NCBI GenBank assembly: GCA_002719955.1
Contig: PBFW01000009.1
Coordinates: 219,029 to 283,028 of the forward strand
Direction of reading: 5' to 3'
DNA from: Deltaproteobacteria bacterium
GTDB taxonomy: Bacteria > Myxococcota_A > UBA9160 > UBA4427
DNA: 64,000 nt
Shown: positions 43,411 through 51,238 of the stretch, one piece after another
Layout: each line of letters opens with the position of its first letter
Position numbering within the stretch: position 1 is the first letter of the stretch
The notes under the pieces: model-generated
What the model was told of the DNA's origin: nothing
Databases searched by the model: none
The model's input: only the letters and a program-made list of their open reading frames with translations
Made by a program: the position numbers and the translations under genes

Positions 43411-44913
43411 GTGTATCTGAATCTCGGATCGATCCTGCTCGCGAACGCCAACGACAAGCCCGAGGCGACCGTCCTCCGCGCGAGCGATCTCGCACTTTCC
43501 TATGGCGAACTCGACCGGGCGGCGCGGGGGGTGGCGACGAGCCTCCGCGAGCGCGGGGTGGCGCCCGGCGACCGGGTCGCGCTTCTGGTGCCCAACGTCC
43601 CCGAGTTCACGATCGCGTATTTCGGGATTCTCTACGCCGGCGCGACGGTCGTTCCGATCAACGTGCTCGCCGCGGCCCCCGAGGTCACGTATTTCCTCGA
43701 GGATTCCGGTGCGCGTGTGTTGATCGTCCATCCGCTCTTCGAAGCGCCGGGGCGGGAGGGGGCGAAGTCACTCGCCGCGACGGTTCTGCTCGCCGTCGAT
43801 GGAGAGGCCGAGGACACCGTCGGCGCGATGGCTCTCGCGGATCCCGTCGACGAGCCGCATCCGACCTCGCCCCAGGACACCGCGGTGATCCTTTATACTT
43901 CGGGTACGACGGGCAAGCCGAAGGGGGCCGAACTCACGCACTCGAACCTGCTGATGAATTGTACGGTCGTTGCGCCGAGCCTCATGCCCCCCGCCGAAGG
44001 GGGTCATCGCGCGCTCGCGACGCTGCCCCTTTTCCACTCCTTCGGGCAGACGGTGATCCAGAACGGCATGATCGCGACCGGAGGCTCGTTCACCCTGCTT
44101 CCCCGCTTTACGCCCGAGGACGCCTTCGAGCTGATCGAGCGCGATCGGCTGACGATCTTCGCGGGGGTGCCGACGATGTATTTTGCGCTTCTTCATCATC
44201 GCGGCGACCGCGCCCACGACGTTTCGAGTCTGCAGGGCTGTATGACCGGTGGTGCGCCCATGCCCGTCGAGGTCATGAACGCCTTCGAGGAGAAATTCAA
44301 CGTCGCGATCCAGGAGGGTTTCGGTCTCTCCGAGACCTCACCCATCGCGAGCTTCAACGTGACGAACAAGCCTCGCAAGACGGGCTCGATCGGTTATCCC
44401 GTCTGGGGCGTCGAAATGTGCATCGTCGACGACGAGGACGAGCGCCTGCCCGACGGCGAGCGTGGCGAGATCTGCATCCGCGGACACAATATCATGAAGG
44501 GTTATCTCAATCGTCCCGAGGCGACGAGCGAGGCTCTCAGGAACGGCTGGTTCCACTCCGGCGATATCGGATATCGCGACGAGGATGGATGTTATTTCAT
44601 CGTCGACCGCAAGAAGGACATGATCCTGCGCGGCGGGTTCAACGTCTACCCGCGCGAGGTCGAAGAAGTCCTCTACGAACACGGAGAGGTCGTCGAGGCC
44701 GCCGTCATCGGCGTGCCCCACGAGAGCCACGGCGAAGAGGTGAAAGCCGTCGTCGCGCTCTCCCCCGACGCCACGGTGAGCGCCGAGGATCTACGGGCTT
44801 TCTGCAAGGATCGCCTCGCGGCCTACAAGTACCCCCGTCTGATCGAGATCATCGCCGAGCTGCCCAAGGGGCCGACGGGCAAGATCTTGAAGCGCGCGCT
44901 GCGCGACGACTGA
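43411..44913 (+). CDS. Acyl-CoA synthetase (AMP-forming fatty-acid CoA ligase type)
   Basis: A 500-residue ANL enzyme that activates a carboxylic acid as acyl-AMP and transfers it to CoA. Motifs: P-loop ILYTSGTTGKPKGAELTHSN (A3), EGFGLSETSPI (A5), GWFHSGDIGYRDEDGCYFIVDRKKDMI (A7-A8), and terminal GPTGKILKRALRD with the catalytic Lys (A10). Length and order match medium/long-chain ligases. GTG 43411 is at the family start. It is divergent from the isomerase gene. Confidence 0.9.
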   Translation: MYLNLGSILLANANDKPEATVLRASDLALSYGELDRAARGVATSLRERGVAPGDRVALLVPNVPEFTIAYFGILYAGATVVPINVLAAAPEVTYFLEDSGARVLIVHPLFEAPGREGAKSLAATVLLAVDGEAEDTVGAMALADPVDEPHPTSPQDTAVILYTSGTTGKPKGAELTHSNLLMNCTVVAPSLMPPAEGGHRALATLPLFHSFGQTVIQNGMIATGGSFTLLPRFTPEDAFELIERDRLTIFAGVPTMYFALLHHRGDRAHDVSSLQGCMTGGAPMPVEVMNAFEEKFNVAIQEGFGLSETSPIASFNVTNKPRKTGSIGYPVWGVEMCIVDDEDERLPDGERGEICIRGHNIMKGYLNRPEATSEALRNGWFHSGDIGYRDEDGCYFIVDRKKDMILRGGFNVYPREVEEVLYEHGEVVEAAVIGVPHESHGEEVKAVVALSPDATVSAEDLRAFCKDRLAAYKYPRLIEIIAELPKGPTGKILKRALRDD

Positions 44914-45331
44914 GGCCCAGGCGGCGCCACCTCGCAATAGGGGTGGAAACACAACGAGCCTTTCCGCTTTTTTTTCGTTTCGCGTGACCGATTCTGTCAC
45001 GGCGAAGGTGCACTCTCCATGATGCCGAGCGCACTCGCCCCCCAAGGCCTCGAGCGTTCGGCGCCGCGTGGCGGGCCGTTGGAAACTCCAGGAAATCGAA
45101 ATTCCCCAACGGTCCGCCAGCGGCGGCGCGGTGCGGTTGGTTCGGTGGACCGCGCGAGGACGCTCTTCGCGTGACCTTCGTGACCTTCGTGGGCTCCGCG
45201 GCCACTCACTGATGAGGGCGCGCCGATCGCCGAGGGGTGCGGACGTAGAGAGGCCAGGAAGAAGGCGCGATCGCCAACGGATGAACGAACGCAAGCAGGA
45301 TTGCACGGATATATAGAGAGAGGATCATTCA
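44914..45331. repeat. Noncoding stretch with long inverted repeat and short tandem repeats
   Basis: No supported gene. A 13-bp inverted repeat with one mismatch lies at 45070-45082 (GGCGGGCCGTTGG) and 45106-45118 (CCAACGGTCCGCC), loop 23 bases. At about 45173-45190 the unit TGACCTTCG is tandemly repeated, and near 45275 a GGATGAACGAACGCAAG string appears. Such short phrases recur as unexplained intergenic repeats in many environmental genomes. A T-run at 44970 follows the ligase gene and may be part of its terminator. Confidence 0.45.
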
Positions 45332-45973
45332 ATGACGCGATTCGAAAGCACGCTCCCAACCCAGCCCGCCCGTCGCTCGAAGACCTCCAGTCCACCCAAT
45401 CTCCCGGGTGATTCGGCGCGAACGACCTCCGCCGAGCGGATCGCGAAGCGGTCTTCCCGGCGAAAGAAGGCTCGATCGAGCGATGCCTATCTCGGGCTGG
45501 GGGCATCGCTTGGAAGCGCGCGCGACCGAAAGAGGCTGCGCGACCGGAATGCGGCGGAGCGCGCCCGCGTCGAGCAGATGCTCGCGAATGCGCCCTCTCC
45601 CCTCGGATCGGCGCCCACTCCGGGAGCGCGAAAGGGGACGAATCGCCATCCGGCGCCGCTCCGGACGCCGCTGGCCGCAGCTCGCGCTCGGGTCTCCCCG
45701 AGCGCGAGCCGTGCGCCGCTCCTGCAGGTCGTTGGGCCCCGTGGCTGTCCGGTCTGTGCGAGTTCGAAAGTCGTGAGCGACGAGGTGTTTCAGGGTGGGA
45801 CGATGCGTCTATCCGAGTGTCTCCACTGCGATCATCGCTGGACCGAGCGGCCGCGGGGGCGATGGGCGGAGCTCGGAGCGACGATGTCTCGCACGCGCTC
45901 GGGAGCCCGCAGGCCCCGGACGAATCGCGGCGTGGGCGGGCGAGCCGCCGGGCCGCAGGCCGGGGTTCGATAG
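45332..45973 (+). CDS. Basic protein with C-terminal zinc ribbon, unknown
   Basis: A 213-residue protein: residues 1-130 are Ser/Arg/Ala-rich and probably disordered, with a charged helix around SARDRKRLRDRNAAERARVEQML. Residues about 138-170 form a zinc ribbon, GCPVCASSKVVSDEVFQGG then ECLHCDHRW, like the transcription-factor or NrdR-type ribbons. The first ArsA-type ATPase starts 29 bases downstream. Role unknown; the ribbon suggests nucleic-acid or protein binding. Confidence 0.6.
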   Translation: MTRFESTLPTQPARRSKTSSPPNLPGDSARTTSAERIAKRSSRRKKARSSDAYLGLGASLGSARDRKRLRDRNAAERARVEQMLANAPSPLGSAPTPGARKGTNRHPAPLRTPLAAARARVSPSASRAPLLQVVGPRGCPVCASSKVVSDEVFQGGTMRLSECLHCDHRWTERPRGRWAELGATMSRTRSGARRPRTNRGVGGRAAGPQAGVR

Positions 45974-46002
45974 GCGTGCGCGCGACGTGATACGTTGGCG
46001 GC

Positions 46003-47250
46003 ATGCGGTTGCTTCTCTATACGGGCAAGGGGGGTGTTGGGAAGACGACGATGGCGGCCGCGACGGCGGCTGTTGCGGCCCGACGTGGATCGCGAACCCT
46101 CGTTCTTTCAGCGGACATCGCGCACAGTCTCGCGGACGTCTTCGATGAACCTCTCTCGGCGACGCCTCGGACGCTCGCGCCGGGCCTCGATGCGCTCGAG
46201 GTCGATGCGCGTCAGGTCATCGAATCCCATTGGGGGCGTGTCCACAGCTATCTCGTCGATCTCTTTCGCCATCAGGGAATCGAAGAGGTGGTGGCCGAAG
46301 AGCTGGTGCTCCTGCCCGGGGCGGAGGAGCTGGCGACACTCGCTTGTGTCGATGAGTGGGCCGCGAGCGGTCATTATGACCTGATCGTGGTCGACTGTGC
46401 GCCGACGGGGAGCACGCTGCGACTCGTGACGCTTCCGGAAGTCGCGAGCCACAGTCTTCGTTGGCTGCTTCGGCTTCAGCGCGCCGCGGCCAGCGTCGCG
46501 GAGCCGATCGTTCGGGGGTGGGTCGACGCGCCGCTGCCCTCGGCCGAGGTCTTCGCCGAAGCGGATCGCCTGCTCTACAAGACGCTCCACCGTCTGCATG
46601 TGCGCTTGCTCTCGAGGGATACGAGCGTTCGTCTGGTCGTGACCCCGGAATCGATGGTGATCGACGAAGCGCGTCGCTCGCTCACGGATCTCAGCCTCTT
46701 CCAACTGGCGAGCGATGCGGTCGTGATGAATCGGATGTTGCCGGGGGAGGCGTTGCGCGAGCCCTTCTTCGAGCAATGGGGGCGGACCCAGGCGGAGCGG
46801 CTGCGCGAGGTCGCGCGGGTCTTCTCGCCGATGGCGTGTCTGATCTCCCCCCTGCAGCCCGATGAAGTGCGGGGCGTCGAGGCGCTCGCGCAACACGGTG
46901 AGCTCCTTTTTGCGGATCGGGATCCCGCGGCACGTCTCGGGGAATCCGTTCGGTTGCGTTTCGAGCGCGACGCTCGGGGCGCGCGGGTGCGATTGCCGCT
47001 GCCCGGGCTCGACCCGGCGACGCTCGAGGTGGCCCGGGTGGCGGACGAGCTGGTGGTCGCGGTCGCGGGGCGGCGCCGAAAGATCGCGCTGCCGACGGGC
47101 TTTGCGAAGCTCGAGGTCGAGCGCGTCGCGATTCGGGACGACGAGCTCCTCATTTCATTTGCCGATCCCGATGGCGTCGATGGGTGCGATCCCGTTCGCC
47201 GCCGCCCGGCTTCGTTCGCCGCCGCCTCGGGCGGCGGGGGCGTCGCTTGA
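46003..47250 (+). CDS. ArsA/Get3-type ATPase, first of a tandem pair
   Basis: A 415-residue deviant-Walker ATPase: YTGKGGVGKTTMAAATAA (residues 6-23), SADIAHSLADVF (family STDPAHS, here altered), and VVDCAPTGSTLRLV. The C-terminus has an ArsA_HSP20-like beta-sandwich (VRLPLPGLDPATLEVA, RKIALPTGFAKLEVERV). No ArsB, ArsD, ArsR or arsenite-type Cys triad is visible, so a Get3-like role in membrane-protein targeting or metal-independent trafficking is more likely than arsenic efflux. It overlaps the second copy. Confidence 0.82.
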   Translation: MRLLLYTGKGGVGKTTMAAATAAVAARRGSRTLVLSADIAHSLADVFDEPLSATPRTLAPGLDALEVDARQVIESHWGRVHSYLVDLFRHQGIEEVVAEELVLLPGAEELATLACVDEWAASGHYDLIVVDCAPTGSTLRLVTLPEVASHSLRWLLRLQRAAASVAEPIVRGWVDAPLPSAEVFAEADRLLYKTLHRLHVRLLSRDTSVRLVVTPESMVIDEARRSLTDLSLFQLASDAVVMNRMLPGEALREPFFEQWGRTQAERLREVARVFSPMACLISPLQPDEVRGVEALAQHGELLFADRDPAARLGESVRLRFERDARGARVRLPLPGLDPATLEVARVADELVVAVAGRRRKIALPTGFAKLEVERVAIRDDELLISFADPDGVDGCDPVRRRPASFAAASGGGGVA

Positions 47251-48410
47251 GGGTGCTGCTGCATACGGGCAAGGGCGGCGTGGGCAAGACCACGCTCGCG
47301 CTCGCGACCGCGATGGGCGCCGCGCGTCACGGGCATCGCGTCTGCGTGCTCTCCACCGATCCCGCCCACAGCCTCGCCGACGCGCTCGGTCGGTCGGTGG
47401 CTGCGACGGCCACCCGGGTCAGCGAAGGCGTCTACGCGCGTGAGATCCGCACCCAGGTCGAGCTCGACGGAGCCTGGACGAGTATCCAGGCCTGGCTTCG
47501 CGAACTGATCCGCGAGGAGGCGGACGCGCTCGTCGCCGAGGAGTTGCTCGCGTTCCCAGGGATCGAGGAACTGGTGGCCCTGCGAGCGGTGCGCGAGGTC
47601 GAGGAGAGCGGGGATTTCGATGTCTGCATCGTCGATTGCGCGCCGACGGGGTCGACGATGCGGATGCTGCGCTTTCCGGATGCGTTGCGGATCTTCATGG
47701 CGCATTTCTTCGACCTCGAGCGCAAGGGGGCGCGCTTGCTGCGCCCTTTTGTGCGTGGCTTCCGGGCGGGGCGCTTGCTTCCGCAGGAGGAGTTCTTCGA
47801 TGCCTTCGAACGTCTGTATCAGGAGATCGAGCAGGTGCAGCGGACCCTGCTCGATTGCGAACGCACGAGTGCTCGACTGGTTGTCAATCCGACGCGGGTC
47901 GTGGTCGAGGAGACCCGTCGCTCGTTCGCCTATCTCTCGCTCTACGGGATCGCGACGGACGCAGTGCTCGTCAACCGAGTGCTGCCCGACGCTGCGGGCG
48001 GCGGCTATTTCAGTCGTTGGGCTGCGCGCGAGCGGGCAGAGCTCGAGGAGATCGAGCGCAGCTTTCCCGTTCCGATCCGGCGCGTTTCGCTCCGGCCGTC
48101 CGAGGTGATCGGGGTCGAGGCGCTCGAGGCCCTGGCCCGCGATCTCTTCGGTGAAACGGATCCGGCAGCGCGTCTGGCCCCGGGGCGGCCGATTCGAATC
48201 GACCGGTGGCAAGGCTGCACGCGCCTCGAAATCGACCTGCCCGGCGTCACCAAGGACGAGATCGACGTGATGCTCAAGGGATCGGATCTGCATCTGCGGG
48301 TGCGCGAGGGTCGGCGTTCGATCCGCTTGCCGGATTCGCTCGCGGGGCGGCGGATCGAGCGGGTTCGCCTGTGTGCGTCGGTGCTCGAGATTCTTTTTTC
48401 CGACGACTGA
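47247..48410 (+). CDS. ArsA/Get3-type ATPase, second of a tandem pair
   Basis: A 387-residue paralogue starting at TTG 47247, overlapping the upstream stop by 4 bases (TTGA). It has the canonical set: HTGKGGVGKTTLALATAM, STDPAHSLADALG, VDCAPTGSTMRMLRFPD, and an intact C-terminal Hsp20-like domain (LEIDLPGVTKDEIDVMLKG, RSIRLPDSLAGRRIERVRL). Get3 and ArsA each need two ATPase sites; tandem partner genes in bacteria probably form a heterodimer, which is inference. Followed by the tRNA-derived repeat. Confidence 0.83.
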   Translation: MRVLLHTGKGGVGKTTLALATAMGAARHGHRVCVLSTDPAHSLADALGRSVAATATRVSEGVYAREIRTQVELDGAWTSIQAWLRELIREEADALVAEELLAFPGIEELVALRAVREVEESGDFDVCIVDCAPTGSTMRMLRFPDALRIFMAHFFDLERKGARLLRPFVRGFRAGRLLPQEEFFDAFERLYQEIEQVQRTLLDCERTSARLVVNPTRVVVEETRRSFAYLSLYGIATDAVLVNRVLPDAAGGGYFSRWAARERAELEEIERSFPVPIRRVSLRPSEVIGVEALEALARDLFGETDPAARLAPGRPIRIDRWQGCTRLEIDLPGVTKDEIDVMLKGSDLHLRVREGRRSIRLPDSLAGRRIERVRLCASVLEILFSDD

Positions 48411-48459
48411 GGCTGCGCTGCGAGGCGGGCGGCCCGCTCGGGCGAGCCTGGGCGCCCCT

Positions 48460-48504
48460 TTGCCAACGTGAGGGTCGCCAGTTCGAATCTGGTCTCGTGC
48501 TCCC
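48460..48504 (+). repeat. tRNA-Gly (GCC) 3'-half remnant, probable attachment site
   Basis: The sequence from the anticodon loop TTGCCAA (48460-48466) through CGTGAGGGTC and the T-arm GCCAGTTCGAATCTGG to GTGCTCCC matches the 3' half of a bacterial tRNA-Gly(GCC). The 5' half, including any strand that pairs with the anticodon and acceptor stems, is absent. Bases 48477-48497 (21 nt) are repeated exactly at 50931-50951, so the two copies look like att sites of an element that used the tRNA 3' end. Confidence 0.65.
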
Positions 48505-48588
48505 GAAAAAAGTAAGCACCTCCGGACACTTTGGTCGGACGCGCTGCGTCGTTCTGGGGGTTCTGGCCCGGCCACACCGCCTCGAGCA

Positions 48589-49098
48589 TCAATCTTCCGA
48601 TCTCGAAGCGCGAAACGCGCGAAGGAACTCGAGATCCTTCGGCCGCCCGCTGGCTTCCTTCGATCGCAGCAGCTTTTCCAGTTGGCCGACCTGCACGAAC
48701 GACCCCGCGACCTGGAACTCTGCTGCATCCGTCGACAAGGACGCGTAGTCGAACGCCGTGATCGAGGTCAGGAGATCGATCTCCCCGCTTACAGAATGGA
48801 TCGCCGCGATGGTCGCGCCGTTCTCGATGACGCGGCGGAGGACGGTTTCGTCATCCAGGTCGACGAAAGGCTCGCCGCCGGCTGCGAACGTGTATCCCAG
48901 CTCGGCGAGCACGCGGAGCGCCCGCGCGAGATTGGTGACGCTCGGCGCGAGGAGGGCATCGAGATCGAGCGTGGAGAACGCTTCCGCTGGCGTCCGCGCA
49001 TAGAAGTTGATCCCGCCGACGCCGACGATCACAAAGTCGACCTCGGATTCCGACAACGCCGCCAGGGCACGTGCGAACCCGCTATCGCCGTTCGACAC
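48589..49098 (-). CDS. Nucleotidyltransferase-fold protein, toxin candidate
   Basis: A 169-residue protein of the AbiEii/MNT-like nucleotidyltransferase group: VDFVIVGVGGINFYA (GG loop), then the acidic TLDLDALL (DxD metal motif), a central FVDLDDETVLRRV, and the terminal LLRSKEASGRPKDLEFLRAF typical of this toxin class. GTG 49098 lies 17 bases inside the upstream small gene. Such proteins transfer nucleotides to tRNA or protein targets and are usually paired with a small antitoxin. Confidence 0.7.
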   Translation of the reverse strand: MSNGDSGFARALAALSESEVDFVIVGVGGINFYARTPAEAFSTLDLDALLAPSVTNLARALRVLAELGYTFAAGGEPFVDLDDETVLRRVIENGATIAAIHSVSGEIDLLTSITAFDYASLSTDAAEFQVAGSFVQVGQLEKLLRSKEASGRPKDLEFLRAFRASRSED

Positions 49099-49234
49099 GC
49101 TTCGCTTGCCGGACTTCGCGTTGGAACTTGAGCGCCTGTGCCATCGCATTCACGACCCAGGTCTTGTCGGTTCCCGGGCGATTCCAGGGCGCGCTCGAGA
49201 TCTTGCGCGCGATGTCCGTCAGCGGCTCGGCCAT
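49082..49234 (-). CDS. 50-residue protein, antitoxin candidate
   Basis: ATG 49234 (AGAGAGA upstream) gives MAEPLTDIARKISSAPWNRPG and a basic helical tail ending AKRVERR. It precedes the nucleotidyltransferase and overlaps its start by 17 bases, the arrangement of coupled toxin-antitoxin genes. No sequence family is recognised, so the antitoxin role rests on position only. Confidence 0.5.
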   Translation of the reverse strand: MAEPLTDIARKISSAPWNRPGTDKTWVVNAMAQALKFQREVRQAKRVERR

Positions 49235-49416
49235 TCTCTCTACTCTTGCGGATTCGGGGTGTCTGAATGCTAGCCCACCAGGGCGCAACGGAGTTGCACG
49301 TCGCTGCCTCTCCTCGCACATCAGTACCCAGCTCGATCGGACCAGAAATCGAATATTGTGCAATGAATCCAGCCGCTTGTGCGATTTTGCGCCCGACTTG
49401 CCAACGGAAGGGGGGA

Positions 49417-49472
49417 GCAGCCCTGCTGCGTCTCAGGACATTCTGGAGCGGTGCCGTTGCAATAGCAACGCC
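49417..49472 (+). repeat. Left terminal inverted repeat of the insertion sequence
   Basis: Begins GCAGCCCTGCTGCGTCTC and ends GCCGTTGCAATAGCAACGCC. It pairs with the right repeat at 46 of 56 positions; the outer 21 bases match at 18. The last codons and stop of the transposase gene (49433) lie inside it. Confidence 0.75.
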
Positions 49473-50758
49473 CCCGAACTCGTCTCCCCGACGCATACGC
49501 CGCATTCCGCGGCTCGGTTCTCCTTCATTCGTTCTTCGCGAGCGGTTTTACGCGCGGCGAAAAGTTTCTGCGTGACTTCGTCGCCGGCCCCGAAGTACAT
49601 CTCATCCGGGGTTTGCCCTTCGAATGCCGAATGCGGCATCACTTCATTGTGCGCTTTGACGTAGAACTCGGTGAGGCGACGAAGTGCGGCGAAAGAATCT
49701 AGAGGATGGAGATAGAGCCACGGGTTTTTCAGGGATCGCCAGAACGCCTCGATCATCGAATTCGAGAAGGTCACCTCGACTTGAGCCAGGACGCGCGTCA
49801 ATGCCTCTCCGTCAAGTAAATCATCAACTGCTCCGTTGACGTTCTCGCTTCCCGAGTCCGCGACCACGATCGTCTGCTCGGGAAAAATTTTCAGCTGAAC
49901 GACAGCTTCACCCAGGATCCGACAAGTCCCGCCGCTGCCAAGCCGTTCCTCGAGTGTCCACGACAAGATCCGCCTGGAATAGTTGTCGATCACCGCATGC
50001 AGATACGCTCTCGTGCCATCGAGCAATCTGATGATCGTGACGTCTAGGTGAAGAAGCTCGCCAGGAGCCTTCGCTCTGATTCCTATCTTAGGTTTGGCCG
50101 GATAGGCACGTTTTCGAGGGCGTCTCCAGCCCTCATTCTTGACCAGCCGGTACCATGTTGATGGCGAAGCAAGGACTCTTCCGATTCGCTGAGCGTGAAG
50201 AGCCAAGGCTCGCAGAGACATGTGTCGGTGATCGTCGCTCTCGACCATCTGGCGCATGTTTTCGATTTCATCGGGAGTCAAGCGTGTCGGGACGACTCGC
50301 GGACAGCTTGGCTGGCCATCGAGATCACACCCAGCCTTGGCGCGGCACCAACTGTGGTAGCGCGATGCAGAGAGACGCGTGATTTGCAGCGCTGCATTGA
50401 GCGGCAGAACCTTCACTGACCGCTTGATCGCTCGAAGGAGGATCCCCTTGGTTTCTGCTTCCGGAAGTCGCTCGTAGTCGAACCGGACCTTCGACACCCG
50501 AAGCATGGCAGTCAGCAGGCCAACTACGGCTCCGAGCAGTGCGGTTCGACGCCGGAGCCGTTCGATCTCGCCGATCAACTCGGCACGCTCACCACCAGCT
50601 AAATCACAGGAAACGACATCAGTCGTGCCGCGGTGGATCCAGCTTCGAACAGTCGATCGGGGGATCTTCAGCTCGGGGAAGAGATCTCGGTCTCCGGATT
50701 CGCAGATTGCTTCTTGAATTCGGTAGTCGTAAGTCCGTCGAGAGCGGAGATTTGCCAT
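49433..50758 (-). CDS. DDE (rve-type) transposase of the insertion sequence
   Basis: A single-frame 441-residue transposase. The N-terminus carries a helix-turn-helix (FPELKIPRSTVRSWIHRG) and a coiled-coil-like ERAELIGEIERLRRR. The catalytic core has HLDVTIIRLLDG (first Asp), VVADSGSENVN (second Asp), and FSNSMIEAFWRSLKNPWL (Glu), i.e. D, D, 35-E spacing of IS3/retroviral integrase type. No programmed frameshift is needed, unlike most IS3 elements, so the exact IS family is uncertain. All catalytic residues are intact, so it may be active. Confidence 0.85.
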   Translation of the reverse strand: MANLRSRRTYDYRIQEAICESGDRDLFPELKIPRSTVRSWIHRGTTDVVSCDLAGGERAELIGEIERLRRRTALLGAVVGLLTAMLRVSKVRFDYERLPEAETKGILLRAIKRSVKVLPLNAALQITRLSASRYHSWCRAKAGCDLDGQPSCPRVVPTRLTPDEIENMRQMVESDDHRHMSLRALALHAQRIGRVLASPSTWYRLVKNEGWRRPRKRAYPAKPKIGIRAKAPGELLHLDVTIIRLLDGTRAYLHAVIDNYSRRILSWTLEERLGSGGTCRILGEAVVQLKIFPEQTIVVADSGSENVNGAVDDLLDGEALTRVLAQVEVTFSNSMIEAFWRSLKNPWLYLHPLDSFAALRRLTEFYVKAHNEVMPHSAFEGQTPDEMYFGAGDEVTQKLFAARKTAREERMKENRAAECGVCVGETSSGALLLQRHRSRMS

Positions 50759-50822
50759 TTGGAACGTATCGGCAGACTCTTGCAGGAGCGCTGAGCGGCC
50801 CGGAAATGCCTTGAGCTTTCAA

Positions 50823-50878
50823 GGCGTTGCAAATGCAACGGCTCGAGTCCTGAATGTAATGAGACGCAGCACGGCTGC
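50823..50878 (-). repeat. Right terminal inverted repeat of the insertion sequence
   Basis: Reverse complement begins GCAGCCGTGCTGCGTCTC and ends GTTGCATTTGCAACGCC, the partner of 49417-49472. Confidence 0.75.
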
Positions 50879-50930
50879 GAGTACGAGCGATCAGCGAGCG
50901 GCGAGTGGAGCGGCGCAGCCGCGACCGGAC

Positions 50931-50957
50931 GCCAGTTCGAATCTGGTCTCGCGCTCC
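50931..50957 (+). repeat. Second tRNA 3'-end copy, probable attachment site
   Basis: GCCAGTTCGAATCTGGTCTC at 50931 repeats the T-arm of the 48477 copy exactly for 21 bases, then reads CGCGCTCCA, a tRNA acceptor 3' strand with U73 and encoded CCA. The upstream anticodon arm is not recognisable. The copies are direct repeats 2.45 kb apart. Confidence 0.6.
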
Positions 50958-51001
50958 ATCAAAGAAGAAGGTCGTGCGAAGCGTGACGAAAGGTTCGGGT
51001 T

Positions 51002-51238
51002 CTAAGCCTTTTTCTTCTCGAGACGCTCGGCAACCCAGACTTTGATGACGGATTGGCGCGGTACGCCGAGGCGCTTCGCTTCTTTATCGAGCGACTGAAT
51101 CATCCAGATCGGAAAATCGACGTTGACTCGTCTTTGTTCCTGTTCGGGGCGATGGGCCTTCGAAACATCGAGATACTTGGTGATGTCTTCTCCGCTGTCG
51201 AATTTCTTGTCGAACTGCTTAGCTTTCATAGATTTCAA
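51002..51238 (-). CDS. brnA: BrnA-like antitoxin
   Basis: A 78-residue ribbon-helix-helix antitoxin: RRVNVDFPIWMIQSLDKEAKRLGVPRQSVIKVWVAERL is the RHH DNA-binding and dimerisation domain, preceded by a toxin-binding basic segment with KAKQFDKKFDSGEDI. The gene starts 20 bases before the end of brnT, the usual toxin-first order. BrnA dimers normally repress the brnTA promoter. Confidence 0.82.
   Translation of the reverse strand: MKSMKAKQFDKKFDSGEDITKYLDVSKAHRPEQEQRRVNVDFPIWMIQSLDKEAKRLGVPRQSVIKVWVAERLEKKKA

Larger units (their letters stand above)
49417..50878. mobile_element. Complete insertion sequence, 1462 bp, long inverted repeats
   Basis: Imperfect terminal inverted repeats of 56 bp (46 matches) at 49417-49472 and 50823-50878 enclose one DDE transposase gene on the minus strand. 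Each inverted repeat contains an internal palindrome CGTTGC-N3/4-GCAACG. The flanks beyond the repeats (GGGGGA left, GAGTAC right) show no clear target duplication. The element sits inside the tRNA-bracketed island, next to the toxin-antitoxin-like pair. Confidence 0.75.

Noticed and set aside
48421..48504. Intact tRNA gene
   Set aside because: Only the 3' half from the anticodon loop is present; no sequence upstream pairs with the acceptor or anticodon strands.
46575..48728. 717-codon minus-strand frame
   Set aside because: Runs antisense through both ArsA-type genes and the tRNA fragment, where it reads the artefact-like RFELATLTL text typical of translated tRNA.
50811..51005. 64-codon frame across the second tRNA copy
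   Set aside because: It is formed by the IS end and tRNA-derived repeat and ends in SNLVSRSIK, a tRNA translation artefact.
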